Positions 21,259 through 33,144 of a stretch of 64,000 bases of DNA are shown piece by piece. The translations under genes and the position numbers were made by a program. Where the stretch lies: positions 108,957,802 to 109,021,801 of the forward strand of contig OV884058.1 of assembly GCA_930367215.1 (NCBI GenBank). Reading direction: 5' to 3'. Every line of letters starts with the position of its first letter. The stretch's first letter is position 1. Under the pieces are notes generated by a model that saw only the letters and a list, made by a program, of their open reading frames with translations, was not told the origin of the DNA and made no database searches. Source of the stretch: Pollenia angustigena (lineage: Eukaryota > Arthropoda > Insecta > Diptera > Polleniidae).

Positions 21259-21382
21259 CCACCCCTTTATTTTGTAAAACACTTCACCTCACTTAAAAAA
21301 TATTTTCATACTAATTTTTGAAAATTCAAAAAATTTTGTTTAAAAAATTTCTCAATGCAAGGTGAAGTGCTTTGCCCTTACT
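21259..21382. mobile_element. Decayed hairpin MITE related to 5296-5436
   Basis: Shares TTTGAAAATTCAAAAAATTT and CTCAATGCAAGGTGAAGTG with the palindromic MITE at 5.3 kb. The left arm (CACTTCACCT) has drifted and the hairpin is imperfect. Confidence 0.6.
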
Positions 21383-21926
21383 TTTTGTTGAGAATGCTTT
21401 GATTTTCAAATAATATTGAAATGCTTGTCGTGTGAGACAAGGTTTGACTTCAAATCATTTTCAATTTTAAATCAAACTTCAGTAATTGTTTGGATTGATA
21501 TTTTTAGCCAGCGTTAATACATGTGTGTGCGTGTGTTTGTAAGCAAATTTTAAACTCTTTTTTTATCACTTGTATTCTAAGAAATTCTTAGTAAGAATAT
21601 AGAAAAATTATTAACTAGTCTTCTCCTAATGGTCAAAATTCGACCATAAATTTTTATGTTCATTTGAAGAAAACATAGTACATCGAAGTATAGGTATATG
21701 AATTTACATATTTCGGTATTTATTTTTTCCGTCTTAGTGAATCGATTTGGCGAGAGACTAACCTCCAGTTCATATTTTATCTTCCACGTGAGTTTATTTA
21801 ATTTTGTAAGTTAATTGCTTTACATACAACAAAATGAAGCAGCTGATTTGCAACGTTACTGTTACTCCCGGCTAACTGAGCCTTTAGTCTAGTTTACTGC
21901 AAGTTGATATTATTGTAGATTGTACG

Positions 21927-23578
21927 CACTGTTGCCAATTTAGAGATTTTCCCGCTAAATCTATCGTTTTTGAAATGTCAATCGCGGCAAAAATCCGTTT
22001 TAGCGGTAAGCGGGAAATCTAGCGATTTTCAAACAACTCTCAGCGGCTCATTTTCGCTACAAAAACCTTTCTCAAATTTAAAATTTACATATTTTTTACT
22101 TTTTCTTTTTGTTTTTCTGGCTAAAAACTATTTGCTTAGGTTCACGGTTTTAATAACTTTAATAGTTTTAGAGAACTGAAGATTGTGTATGACATTTTTT
22201 TTTTTTTCGATTTTCAGTTAGTTTTGTTAGTGTTGTATGTAACAATTCACAACTTTAAGCTTGCTTAAAATTTTGAAACAAAAGGTAAGGTATTGATTGA
22301 TTAATTGTCTCGACAGAACCCAAGAATTTACTTTAATGTAACTAATTATATCTAATGCCTTAAAACGGCCAAATAATTACCAAAAATAGCGTAAATGTTA
22401 TATTTTTTTTTACTTTTACGTACTTAGTTTGTCATTCCGGGTGAAACTGTTTTAATATTCATCTAAGACCCCATAAGGTATATTTATTCTGGGTCCTTGA
22501 GTAATTTGATTAAGCCATGGCCGTCTGTCTATGCGTCTGTTGTCACTTTCAAGCGACTCAAAAGGGATATAAATATTGGCATCAAATTGTTTAGAATCCA
22601 CCTAAGCAGTTTGGCATTGCTGTCCAGCACAATCGGTTCAGTAGGAAAAGTGTTATAAATTAAAATGTGGAACAACCACCCTAAAAAGTTTATCATTTGG
22701 TACAAAAACTAACATAACTAGTGGCGGAATTCACATATTGATATAAGATTATACACAAATTCGTTGTATATGACTAAAAATCATACTATTAAATCGGTCC
22801 ATAATTAACGATAAGCCTCATATAAAGCCCACTCTCGGAAAAAACCTTTAGTGTGCCTAAAAACGTAACATATAATGCTATTGTAATATATTTGGTCCAC
22901 CACAGTTTAATAGGGCTAGAAATCACGCTGTCAATTTTCGTGTTTATCAGTCCATATCTTATAAAACCTTCTCTTGGAAAACACTACGTCTAAAGCCCTA
23001 ACAAATAATGCTATTTTTAAATTTAAGTTTGTCACAGTTTTAAATGACTAGAACTTACACTGTCAACTATCGTTCAGATCAATCCATAACTTACAATAGG
23101 CCCCATATAAAGCATGCTCTCGGAAAAAGCTATAGAACGCGTAGAACCGTAAAGCTTTCAATATGTGTTCTATTATAAAAACATTTGGTAAGTCAAAGTT
23201 GTATAAGACTTTAAATTACTTGTTCAAATTTGGTGAAGATCGGCCCATAATTTACCATATGTCCCATATAAAGACCACTTCGGAAATATTCGTACCGCAG
23301 GTGGAGGGTATCAAAGATTCGCACAGATGGATATATAACTCTAACTTATTTTTTAGGAATAAAATAAGGGAAGTTCGAAACCATAGTATGTAACTTAATT
23401 TGAGAGTCATATACCTTTAAAAAAGCAGCCTATATCTTGATTTATATACAACTTTAAAAAAAGTTTAGGCTTTAGCGGTATTTTTAAAAAAATTCCCGCT
23501 AAATTAAATATTTAGCGTTTTCTAGCGGCTTTGACGTCCGATTTGGCGGGAAATGTTCAAAAAAAGTTGGCAACAGTG
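21927..23578. mobile_element. Non-autonomous hAT-type element, exact 8 bp target duplication
   Basis: Perfect 12 bp ends CACTGTTGCCAA / TTGGCAACAGTG are flanked by ATTGTACG at 21919-21926 and 23579-23586. Subterminal CCCGCTAAAT and TTTAGCGG words occur on both sides. No transposase frame; most of the inside is the mini-me-like sequence at about 22430-23400. Confidence 0.9.
22430..23400 (+). mobile_element. Mini-me-like element (second class), nested
   Basis: Contains GTCATTCCGGGTGAAAC, CCATAAGGTATATTTATTCTGGGTCC and a decayed GTCTGTCTATGCGTCTGTTGTC tract, as at 45235-45650. The recurring TCCCATATAAAG... words (22820, 23100, 23260) show internal diverged repeats with roughly 160-280 bp spacing. 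No coding potential. Confidence 0.65.
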
Positions 23579-24793
23579 ATTGTACGATTGATTTTGACCA
23601 TTTTCGCCAAATTCAATATCAAAAAATCGCAAAGATTTTTTTTATTTTTGACAATTAAATATACATCCATACATATATTATTCAAATTATAAAGAATATT
23701 TTTATCAGTGTTGTACATTTTTTAGCGTTCGGCTCACACACCGAAGAACGATATCTAGTTTTTTTAGTGATTGTGTAGATGAACACAACCCCTAATACTG
23801 TTCGTAACTATTTTCAAGAAAGAGCCGAACATTATATAGTGTTTTGTTCTGCGTTATGCTCTAAACACATAGACCACAGCAAGCTACAGGCTACAATATG
23901 TCAAAAATAAAATACACACGTTTATACGAAGACGGTTATTTTGAAGCCAACACAGCTACAGGCTACAAGACGACGATTGTGGCTGTCGCCAACTTTAGAA
24001 TAATTTCTAATTTTAAAGGCGGCAATGAGCAGATTAGTGCTGCCAACATAATAAACAATGTGAAATAAATAAGTGCTTTAATATATTTTATAAAAGGTTA
24101 GGAAAATATCAACATTCTTGAAAATTAAAAAGAAACATGAGGTAGTAGCCATTTTTACAAAAATGTATCAGTGAAAAAGTGTTGCTAATATGTATAATTA
24201 AAAATGCAAAATGCAAAATTTTTTTTTTGTTAAACATAAAAGAACCAGCTTAAAACAAAATATAAATTCGATTCTGTACCAAATTTGTATTTATGTATAC
24301 ATATAACTTTTTAGTATCCTTAAATGAAGTTCTAAAAAAGAGGTAATTACAGTACAAGTTACTTTATCCATATCTCTTTAGTATAAACTGTATTTTAGCA
24401 ATATGAGTATCATTGAAAAATGTTTCAAAATGCCTTTGACATGGTGTTTAAAACGTACCGATACTATAAAAGAGACAATTACAAGAATTAATACTTCTTG
24501 CATTGACTGGGTTTTTATACAAAATTGGCTTTATTATTAAATTATGTCGATATAACAATAATTATATAAACATCATATAACTTAGAGAACACTTCAAACT
24601 TTCGGATTATTATTAGGGCTTTACTTAATAATTATGTCCATATTACAATAACTAAATATGTAACAAATACATAAATTATTACCAAACATATATTTTTAGT
24701 TAAACTTTTATATAAATTGAGTAATTATCTAAAATAAAAGTTTTTAACCCCCGTATTCATAAACGATTATTAAATTTAGCAAATGTTTATTAA

Positions 24794-27396
24794 CCTTTAA
24801 CTGTCGAGGTGAAATTTTGGGACATACTTTTTGACGTGGTGGTAAATTTTACCCCTTTAAATTTTACCAAAACAAATTAAGTAAAATATATTTTTTTATA
24901 ATTATTTGTAATTGAAACATAAGCTACGACATTTTTAAATACAAACAATAAGGAAAACAAAAATTATTTTTATTAGTTTGAACAAACCAGGTACTTTATT
25001 TCACAAACCTTTTTTTTAATATAAAAAAAACGATATATCAAAATCTAATAAAAAAAATATGAATAAAAAAAAAAACAAAAACTTAAAGGGCATTTCTTCA
25101 CAGCCAAATATATAAACATAAAGATATAAAAGAGATCATATAGAAAAATTATCAGGTGTAGAAACTACAGGCCAACTAATTTGAGGTTTTTTACTCATCA
25201 AAATCTGTGTTCGCACAGTGTAAGCAAATGCGTTTGCTACATCCCATACACATTGGCTTACTACATTTTAGACAAAAGTGAGTGGTTTTTCGCTTTAGCC
25301 TAGTCGGGCATATGTAGCATAACTTACGAGCAATAGGGTTCGACTCTATCGGAGGCGGAGGTACAGCGTCCGGACCCAAAATGTTACCAATCGTGTCTCG
25401 TAAAACCCGAGGGAGCTTTTGGTTGTGTTGACGTCTTTGCAAATGTGGTAAAATCATTTGTCTTGCGAGCGTCTTTAAAAAGTCTCCCCTTGAGCTGTTA
25501 TTAAAATCCTTTGAAGATTGAAAAATAATGTAAGAGTTGACACCACAAATATCCAATATTCTATAAAATATAGCTAATGGCCAGCGGCGTGTACGTCGAC
25601 CAGATGAATAAATTGAGCATTTTTTATCAAGCTCATCCACTCCACCTTTTGTATTATTGTAATCAGCTATCATTGCAGGCTTTAAAGTAAGTGGGTCATC
25701 TTCTTTTTTGTGATGCATGGAGGATAATAATAACACAGCACGATTTTGACGAGGCACGTAGGATAAAATTGTGACATCTTTGGTAAAACCATATAAGCAA
25801 GATCCCAACGGTCTATTTTTTTTGGGCAGAAATTCTGGTGGAATCTCTCTCTTGTTCTTTTTCAAAGTACCCAAATAAGTTAGTTCTCGTTTTTTAAGTT
25901 CTTCCACCAGCTGGAGTGATGAAAACCAATTGTCGGCAGTAATATTTCTTCGACTTCCTTCTAATATTTTAGATAGCCTTATTACTGATTGTGTTGGTAC
26001 TGCAAGTCGATTTTCTTCTGTTGTTAGGCCAACCCCATCCGAGTTTTTTCCAAAGTATATATACGCATTTGCAAGGTATTGTGTTCGTGCATCAGTCAAT
26101 GACATTATCTTAATGCCATATTTGGCGGGTTTCTTTGGCATGTAAATTTTGAACTTGCATCTTCCTCGAAATGGTACCAACATTTCATCAATGCAGGCAT
26201 GAGTACCAATTGTATAACTTTTTCGGCAGTTTTCAATAAATTTGTTAAATATTTCTGAAACTGCCGCTAATGGGTCGTTTAATAATCGTTGTTGTCTATC
26301 ACAAGATTTATCAAATCTTAAGCAACTTAGAATACAAAGAAATCGGTTCTTGGACATAGTAGCTCTAAAAACTTCTCTGCCTGTTCCATCAGTTGCAAAA
26401 ATAAATTTAGCGGCCTCGTGGTTAGACTTAAATACAGATGTATAAATCAAGATACCGAAAAATGCACGCAATTCTATTTTATCTAGCACTTTCGCTTCAA
26501 ATTGTGCTGATAGATCAAATTTGGCTTTTAGTTTTGTATTTGTATGTTCCAAAATCATGTTCTCCATATCGCTATCGAAAATTCGTGACCAATATCCACA
26601 TAAATCCTTTTCCGATTGCTGTTGTGTAGCCACTGGTAACCGTACAATATTATGAAGAGGCGTTTTTACGTAGCGTGATGGTTCCAATGCTGACCACTTG
26701 AAGCCATTTTTTCCATAAAAGTAGTTTACTGCAGATTCACATACATTTTCTTCAACAACTCCTTCATCATTGCCAACAATTTCATTAACAATCATTGTAT
26801 CAGTTTCATCGCATTCAAAGCTTTCATCATCTTCTATGCGTATTTCTTCATCCACGTCACTTTCTTCAATGCAGAAATCCGGATCGACAACTTCATCGTC
26901 GACTTCGCTTGCATCATCATCGTCGTCATCAAAACATTCTTCAAGAAATTGCGATATGACTAAATCACTAAGTTTTTTTGAATTTGACATGATCTGTAAA
27001 GGTAAATATCGTTTCATATAAAAACCATTTTTTGAAATAAATAATTCTTTACCACAAGCAAACAGACGAGTGGTAAAAATAATTCCATGAAAATAGTACG
27101 GTAATTTCGATGTGGGGTAAATTTTTTTCTACTAAATACTTACGCTAACGCTGATGTGGTGGTAAAATATGTTCAAGGAAAAAATGACGCAAATGACGAC
27201 GAGTGGTAATTTTTACACCAGCATGTGCGTAGCTCCGCTCGTGCTATGTCTAGCTCAGCCAAACAACAACTGAATAACAACGATCACGAGATGAGAAGAT
27301 ACTAAAAGTATTAAATTGAAAGAGCGCAATGGAAGAGAGTATTTTAAAAAACTTTAAAGAGAGGGTAAAATTTACCACCACCTCGACAGTTAAAGG
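24794..27396 (-). mobile_element. Complete piggyBac-type transposon (2.6 kb)
   Basis: Perfect 18 bp inverted ends CCTTTAACTGTCGAGGTG, each directly flanked by TTAA (24790-24793 and 27397-27400), the piggyBac target duplication. The block GTGGTGGTAAATTTTACCC occurs subterminally at the left and next to the TIR at the right, so the ends are repeated asymmetrically. One intact transposase gene lies inside on the minus strand. All parts needed for autonomous movement appear present. Confidence 0.93.
25191..27017 (-). CDS. PiggyBac-type transposase, intact (608 codons)
   Basis: DDD-type transposase that excises and inserts its element at TTAA sites by cut-and-paste without leaving footprints (family knowledge). 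Seen here: an Asp/Glu-rich N-terminus (residues 26-75); a core with VPFRGRCKFKIYMPKKPAKYG (about 281-301); the catalytic Asp candidates D277 (CIDEM), D362 (TADNWFSS) and D461 (TKGGVDELD, with D464); and a C-terminal Cys-rich zinc-binding domain with C567, C570, C582, C585, C590, C593, C598 and C601. Length matches the family. The first ATG gives MKRYLPLQIMSNSKK; the second Met (residue 10) is an equally good start. No stop or frameshift. It lies 394-379 bp inside the TIRs. Plus-strand frames over it are shadows. Confidence 0.95.
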   Translation of the reverse strand: MKRYLPLQIMSNSKKLSDLVISQFLEECFDDDDDDASEVDDEVVDPDFCIEESDVDEEIRIEDDESFECDETDTMIVNEIVGNDEGVVEENVCESAVNYFYGKNGFKWSALEPSRYVKTPLHNIVRLPVATQQQSEKDLCGYWSRIFDSDMENMILEHTNTKLKAKFDLSAQFEAKVLDKIELRAFFGILIYTSVFKSNHEAAKFIFATDGTGREVFRATMSKNRFLCILSCLRFDKSCDRQQRLLNDPLAAVSEIFNKFIENCRKSYTIGTHACIDEMLVPFRGRCKFKIYMPKKPAKYGIKIMSLTDARTQYLANAYIYFGKNSDGVGLTTEENRLAVPTQSVIRLSKILEGSRRNITADNWFSSLQLVEELKKRELTYLGTLKKNKREIPPEFLPKKNRPLGSCLYGFTKDVTILSYVPRQNRAVLLLSSMHHKKEDDPLTLKPAMIADYNNTKGGVDELDKKCSIYSSGRRTRRWPLAIFYRILDICGVNSYIIFQSSKDFNNSSRGDFLKTLARQMILPHLQRRQHNQKLPRVLRDTIGNILGPDAVPPPPIESNPIARKLCYICPTRLKRKTTHFCLKCSKPMCMGCSKRICLHCANTDFDE

Positions 27397-28554
27397 TTAA
27401 GGAACATTGTCATAGAAAATTAGTTTTGTTAGGTATAAAATATTTTTATGAATACAAGCATAAATGTTTGTCATTTTATATGATGGAGTTTCTAAAACAT
27501 AGCATATAAAGGCTTGAACTGTTTTCTATAACATGCATAAATAAAGTTATATCGACAAATTTGTAACATAAACTCCACTTTGTAAAAAAAATGGCTCCTC
27601 ACGGATTTATAAAAAATTAATTTCGAAATATGTACTTTCCAATGATACCAATACTGTTACGTTGAAATTTTTACCTAAAAAATATAAATAAAATATTGTG
27701 AAACTTCTAATTCCTAAACCACGTGCATTTGCGCAAAAAATATGTGTATACATTAGTGATATTAGCATTTTTTATTTTAAAAGCAGTTTGTATACATTTT
27801 GTATTAAACCTTTGTTAAAATAATTGAAAGAGTTTTTTAGTAAATTTATTATTTTAACGTTATAAAATATATTATAAATAAGTATAAAATATAAATACTT
27901 AATAATAATACAGGCTTTAATTAAATTTATGTAAAAGTCGTAATTGTGCATGTTGTTCCATTTTATAAAAGTAAACAAATAAAAATTTATAGTGGCACCA
28001 CTGAAATATAAAAACATACTGCACAAAAACAGCTGTTTATATTTGTTGAATTGTAGCTGCCGTCTTCAAAATAATTCAGTAGCTGACTACACGGCTCCAT
28101 ATGCAACCAGCAGCATTTGTAGTCGTGTGTTCGTGTAGCCTGCGGTGGTCTATGTGTTTAGAGCATTTACCCTAGAAAGATAAGGTACGTCTGCGAGACG
28201 TACCCCTTTTCAATTTTGTGCAATTACTTTCACATTTGTTAACATACAACTTTCTCACGTTCAATTATCTCAGTTGTTAGCAGCACCTAGTTGGTGGTGG
28301 TAATTTTTTATGTTATAAGTTATGTATTTTTTGAGAAATAAACACAAATAAACAGAACATCTGTCTGAAAGACGTATCGTTATCTTTAGTGTTACTTTTG
28401 TAGCGAAGATAACTTTGTGCTTTGGTTGAATTTTAAGGTAGTGTTTTAAAAATTTGTTGTAGGCGCGGCTTGTGCGACGCGATTCAGGAAAATCCTTAAG
28501 AACCTGAACATTTTACTACTCCTTCCGATAGCTGCATTATTTCGATATCTCGAC

Positions 28555-29876
28555 TAGGGTTGCCACACGTACTGTTTTTAGCAGTACATGTACTGATTTT
28601 TTGCAACTGTACTGTTTTATGCACAACTCCCGAAACAGTACGCAAATGTACTGTTTTTAACACTTTGTACTGTTTTTTGTACTGTTTTTTTGGTCCAGTC
28701 TACATACATAAAATCAAGATATTAAGAAAAACACTGCTAAAAACATGTTTTCATAATATCCTAATATTTAACAGTACATAGCTTAAAAAAATTTCTTGTG
28801 TACCAAACAAAAAAGTTCTAAAATAATAAGATTTTTTACGCTGTGGTTATTGTTTTCTCATAAATACACAGTAGAAATATAATTATAATGGGTGGCTTGC
28901 AGCAGTAGTATATTTTCATGTTGTTTTTTGAAGACATATGCTTTTATGGCTACATCTTCCAATAGTATTTCCCTTTCCACACCTGAGAAAGACAAAAACA
29001 AAATCAATTTTTTTTCAATTTAATTTTTTTTAAATACTTATTCCAACACAATTATCTTTAACTTTTAGAACTTTTTTAATTTTCGGGCATGTTCTGGAAA
29101 TCGAAATTACCGAATTCTCCGTGTTGAAAATTTATAAAAATACCCAATACCTTTGAGGACCACTTTTATTTACCTTAACTATTTTTGAAATAGGGAAAAG
29201 CTTCGTTAATTTTTATACATATTTTATTGAAAATCTTCATCATTTTCAATTGCTCTTGATTGTTTTACTGAGAGAAAGTTTTGTGTTAAATTTTGTTAAA
29301 AACTTTTTTTTTACTATTTTCAGATTTTGTGAAATCAAAATAAACCAAACTATTTTTTTGGATTTTATAGATTAATGGCCAATTTCATCAAGTTCAGGTA
29401 TAATTAACTATCATTATAAATGTCAAAAAAACCTATTGTTATACATAGTGATAGTTAATTATATACGGTAAAATTGGCCGAATATGTTTAAAAAAAATCG
29501 TAGTAACACAATCAATGAGTTAGTTGTTCTAAGGTAAGTTAGGCTTTTCTTCTTTCTTATATGGCTTACAGCAATGTTATGATTTTCCTGTATTCACATT
29601 AAAAAAAAACCGAACGTTTAGGCCAAATGCTTCGTTTGCTTTTTAAAGGTAAATGGAGTAATTTCGTATATATATGAAATGCCATAAAATGGATGTCATA
29701 CCTTTGACGTTACACATGCATTTTTTTATATAATTGTTGTTGTATATTCAATCAAAAGTTTAAAATATTTTTAACTAGTTATGTGTTCGTCAAAAAAATG
29801 TACTGTTTTTTTCTTAACTGTACTGTTTTTTTTATTCAATGTACTGTTTTTCCGCATTTAAAATCTGGCTACCCTA
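28555..29876. mobile_element. Non-autonomous hAT-type element with arrays of GTACTGTTTTT
   Basis: Ends TAGGGTTGCCA / TGGCTACCCTA (10 of 11 match) with an exact 8 bp duplication ATCTCGAC at 28547-28554 and 29877-29884. The left subterminal region has about six copies of (T)GTACTGTTTTT and the right about three, all in the same direction. hAT transposases bind short subterminal repeats, so these are candidate binding sites. No coding frame. Confidence 0.9.
29375..29481. mobile_element. Hairpin MITE, 'CAAGTTC' family copy 1 (nested)
   Basis: ATGGCCAATTTCATCAAGTT folds onto the right arm (GTTAATTATATACGGTAAAATTGGCC). Related copies are at 43768-43884 and 54558-54675. Confidence 0.75.
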
Positions 29877-29884
29877 ATCTCGAC

Positions 29885-30670
29885 CCACTTTAAGAAATAA
29901 AAGTAAGTGAGCTACATGGAAGGGTCAAAGTGATGGCCGAGTTTCTTCAATGAATATAGTTCGTACGGCAAGAGGACCTACTCGAGAATTCCAATCACTG
30001 TACCCAATTTCATGCTTCGATATTTTTTACTACCGAAATAATTTCGGAAATTGTTTAATGGACCAGTGCCGAAATTTCCATAAATTTTTAAATTTTAAGG
30101 CTAGAAATCCCTATTTTATCGAAAATTTTTACCGACAACATTGAAAAAATTTTACCAGATGCAGCAAGTAATGATTGAGGTTGTAGTGGAGAACATCATG
30201 AATCAAAAAAGAGATAATACGGTGGCTTCTGTCCATCAGAAATTAAACTTATGTCCAAAATGGTGTCAAGTGCGGTATACCTGTATGTGGAGACTTTAAA
30301 ATTTTAATTTGTAAATCTTGCACATAATGTTATTCAAATTATTTTTTTTTTTTTTTGGTTTATATAAGTTAATACAGATAACATTATCTACATAAAGTAC
30401 AAAGAAAATATTTATTTAAGTTTTTAGAACCGAACTGAAGTCCTTTATAAAAACTCTTTAATTTTTGATAATGCTAATTGAATTTTTATTTTTAATTTTA
30501 TTTTTATAATAATTTTCTATTTAAAAACTATATTTTTTTAAAAGAAATAGAATAAATAAATGATTTCAACAAAAAAATTCATCAATATTTTTTTCGGTGA
30601 TATCCTTTAAAGAATATAAACAAGCATACGTCTTTCAAACGTAACGTTATCTTTTCAGTACAAAAAAATA
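29885..30670. other. Right half of the piggyBac-type element; no gene
   Basis: A 64-codon frame at 29950-30144 and a 75-codon minus frame at 30582-30809 resemble nothing known. T- and A-rich runs near 30340 and 30480. Probably former internal sequence of the element. Confidence 0.4.
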
Positions 30671-30691
30671 ACGTTATCTTTCTAGGGTTAA

Positions 30692-32224
30692 AAACAGAGC
30701 AATTGAAGTGGTACTGTAGACAAACATTATATTTTATTGTTGTATAATGTTTCTTTTTTACATTGATAAAGAAATGAACAAACAAATATTTTAGCAACGA
30801 CCTCAGCACGAACAGCTTGTGTGTGTATTATGTATATGTTTTGTTGGTGTAAAATTATTTTGCTGGCTTTTTGTTTTTTTTATGTGTGTTTTGCTTTCGT
30901 AAAAAATGTTTGGTTTTTTTACCAGCCAAAAGCGACGAACATTAATGAGCCGAACCGAACACAATGAAGTTTGTTTTAACAAACGAAATTGATTACTTTA
31001 GAAATAAAACTTCTTTCCGTGTTGCATATGCTCGATGAAAAATTATAGTTTATAAGCGTTATTAAATGTATTTTTGTATATCTTTTGTTTTTGTTACTTT
31101 TTTGTTTTTATTATTAATTGGATATCAAAAAAAAAAAAAAAAAAAATAAATAGCTTTATCCACTAAAAAGTATATGTACTTTATTCAAAAAATAGATAGT
31201 GTCATATAAAATAAAAAAGGGCCAATCATAATTTTAAAAAGAAATAAAAAGGCAACTATTGTGATTATAACAACGATTTTTTCTGGTAAATATCGTTGAC
31301 AAATTATGGATTAATGATACACTCCTAAAAAAACTGTTTTGTAATCTACATATGCTTTTTATTAAATTTCTTATCGCTCCTGAAATCTTTTTAAAAATGA
31401 TGATAGGCTCTTTTGTATTTTATATGACGATATACATATTGACTTTTAAATTTATAAAAAAAATTTGGTCGGTTACAAGGGATTATGAAAGGTTTTGCAA
31501 ATATATTTGGTCGGAAGAAAATTGTTTAAACGGCAACCCTGTATCCAACAATGATAGAGCTAAAAAAAAAAACATCAGCAGGGCTTTTAAAACCACATGT
31601 AATAAATTCGCCTTGTTCGTGTTTTTCTAATGTTTTATCAAGGCGAATTTAACTACAGGTGGTGTCGAAACACTGTCTGATTTTAACAGTTCGAGCTAAT
31701 TTATTTTGATTTGTTACATGCAGTCTACAACTGACATGAAATGCTTAACATTAACACTAATATGATAATAGTAAGAAAATACATATAAGTTTTCAAAAAC
31801 ACTACTAACTGTCTTCGTGGCGTAGTTAAGACAGTTCACTTTTAAAAATTTGTCAAACGTGAATGTTGCTGTTCAAGTCCAGCTAAACGTGCTTAACATG
31901 AACTAAACAAAATTAAAAACAGCTTAAAATAACTATATTGTGTTAACAAACATAACACTTAAATAAAATATAAAAAACCAAAGCAAAATATATTTAATTA
32001 TTTTTTACATTTTGATTTTTTTCCTTTTGCTAACAAAACTTCAGATTACTGTTAGCAAATGTCAAATCACTGTCCAATTTTACTGTCTGCAAAATTTGCT
32101 AGACAGTAGACAAGACAGCTAAAAAAGTGTGCATGTATTAGTAAAAAAGTTTGCATGTATTGCTACTGTCTTGCCAGTACTGGCAAATGTAAACGTTGTG
32201 TTACCAAGTTGATAGATGGTGGAG
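30692..32224. other. AT-rich DNA, mostly unassigned
   Basis: A 20 bp A-run lies near 31127. A small inverted pair, AAATTCGCCTTG (about 31602) and CAAGGCGAATTT (about 31640), continues into ACTACAGGTGGTG, which recurs reversed near 36650. The 92-codon frame at 31352-31630 resembles no known protein. 31690-32200 has several ACTGTCT words in both directions, perhaps a decayed element. Confidence 0.4.
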
Positions 32225-32936
32225 ACGGGTAGTTAAACACAGTCACCACAGCAGGCTACACGAACACACGACTAGTAATGCTGCTTGCTGCCATTTTAGT
32301 CGTGTAGTCAGCTACTGAATTATGTTGAAGACGGCAGCTACAATTAAAAAATATAAACAGCTATCTTTGTATTTATATGTCAGTGCCACTATCATAATAT
32401 ATATTTTTTTTTTTTTTTTTACTTTTATAAAATGGAATAACATGCATAATTGCAGACTCGTACACAAATTCAATTTAATTTACTTTAATTTAATTTACAG
32501 GTTGTTTGGCTCTTGTGAATATTTAATGTTTTGTCAGTTACAGCGTTCTTTAATTCCTGCGACGATATAAACTGCTTTTAAAATAAAAAAGTGGTAGTAA
32601 AATGTTGTTGCTGATGCGTTACGAGTTGCAGTTGTGAAACTTCTTACTGCACAACAGCTGTGCAAAGTTAGCATTTTTAAACACGCGCTAAATTTCAAAA
32701 GTTTAAATGTAAAAATAAAAATAAAATAAATAAATGCAAAAATAAAATAATAATAAACATGTTATCAACAATAACAATGACAAATTTTATTGAAAATATT
32801 GAACAAAAAAGTGAGTTTTCTTAAAAATTACAAGAAAAAGCATCACAAACAAAAAATCAAAGCGATATCTTTTATGTCAAAAATCATTGCATTAGAAAAT
32901 TATCTGAAGCAATAATTGCCAAAATGTACTACAGAG

Positions 32937-33144
32937 GGTACGTTCGTAAATGCATCACTGCGCTGCATCAGAAAAGCAAACTTTTTTTAATGGCGATAAA
33001 AGAATAATTTTAATTTTTTTTATTGTGTGACGATTAATTTTGTGGAGTATTTCACAGTTTTTTGGTCCACATTTACTTCACTGATAAATATATTACCATT
33101 TGAAATCACTGATGCAGCGCAGTGATGCATTTACGAACGCACCC
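32937..33144. mobile_element. Compact MITE with 35 bp TIRs
   Basis: GGGTACGTTCGTAAATGCAT... at 32937-32971 is mirrored at 33110-33144 with one mismatch in 35. Flanked on both sides by AGA, a possible 3 bp duplication. A further ATTTACGAACGTAC word at 33268 suggests a neighbouring fragment of the same family. Confidence 0.85.

Larger units (their letters stand above)
23857..28165. mobile_element. Inverted-repeat DNA element family (copy 1), host of the piggyBac insertion
   Basis: Left end ATGCTCTAAACACATAGACC, mirrored at 28146-28165, followed inward on both sides by CACMGCA-GCTACA words. Subterminal blocks (right side: CGTGTAGTCAGCTACTGAAT, GACGGCAGCTACAATT, AAACAGCTGTTTTTGT) reappear at 32246-32400 and 34264-34400, and the left end matches the reverse of 34665-34755. 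Without the piggyBac insert the element is about 1.7 kb. No transposase frame; superfamily unknown. Confidence 0.75.
28170..30687. mobile_element. Non-autonomous piggyBac-type element of the CCCTAGAAAGATA class
   Basis: Ends CCCTAGAAAGATAA and, at the right, TTATCTTTCTAGGG, followed by TTAA (30688-30691); the left flank is TTTA (28166-28169), a one-base change from TTAA. This terminal sequence is the same as that of the original moth piggyBac. Subterminal ACGTCT/AGACGT words (28184-28200; 30630) are inverted. There is no transposase frame. A hAT-type element (28555-29876) sits inside. Confidence 0.8.

Noticed and set aside
26242..27021. Plus-strand frames over the piggyBac transposase (including a Ser-rich one at 26770-27021)
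   Set aside because: Shadows of the minus-strand transposase; the Ser-rich sequence is the reverse of its Asp/Glu codons.
31352..31630. 92-codon frame
   Set aside because: Lys/Phe/Ile-rich, no recognised domain; probably chance.
31811..31893. tRNA-like sequence (GTGGCGTAGTTAAGA and GTTCAAGTCC resembling boxes A and B)
   Set aside because: No acceptor stem pairing and no proper anticodon loop could be found; at best a decayed tRNA-like fragment.
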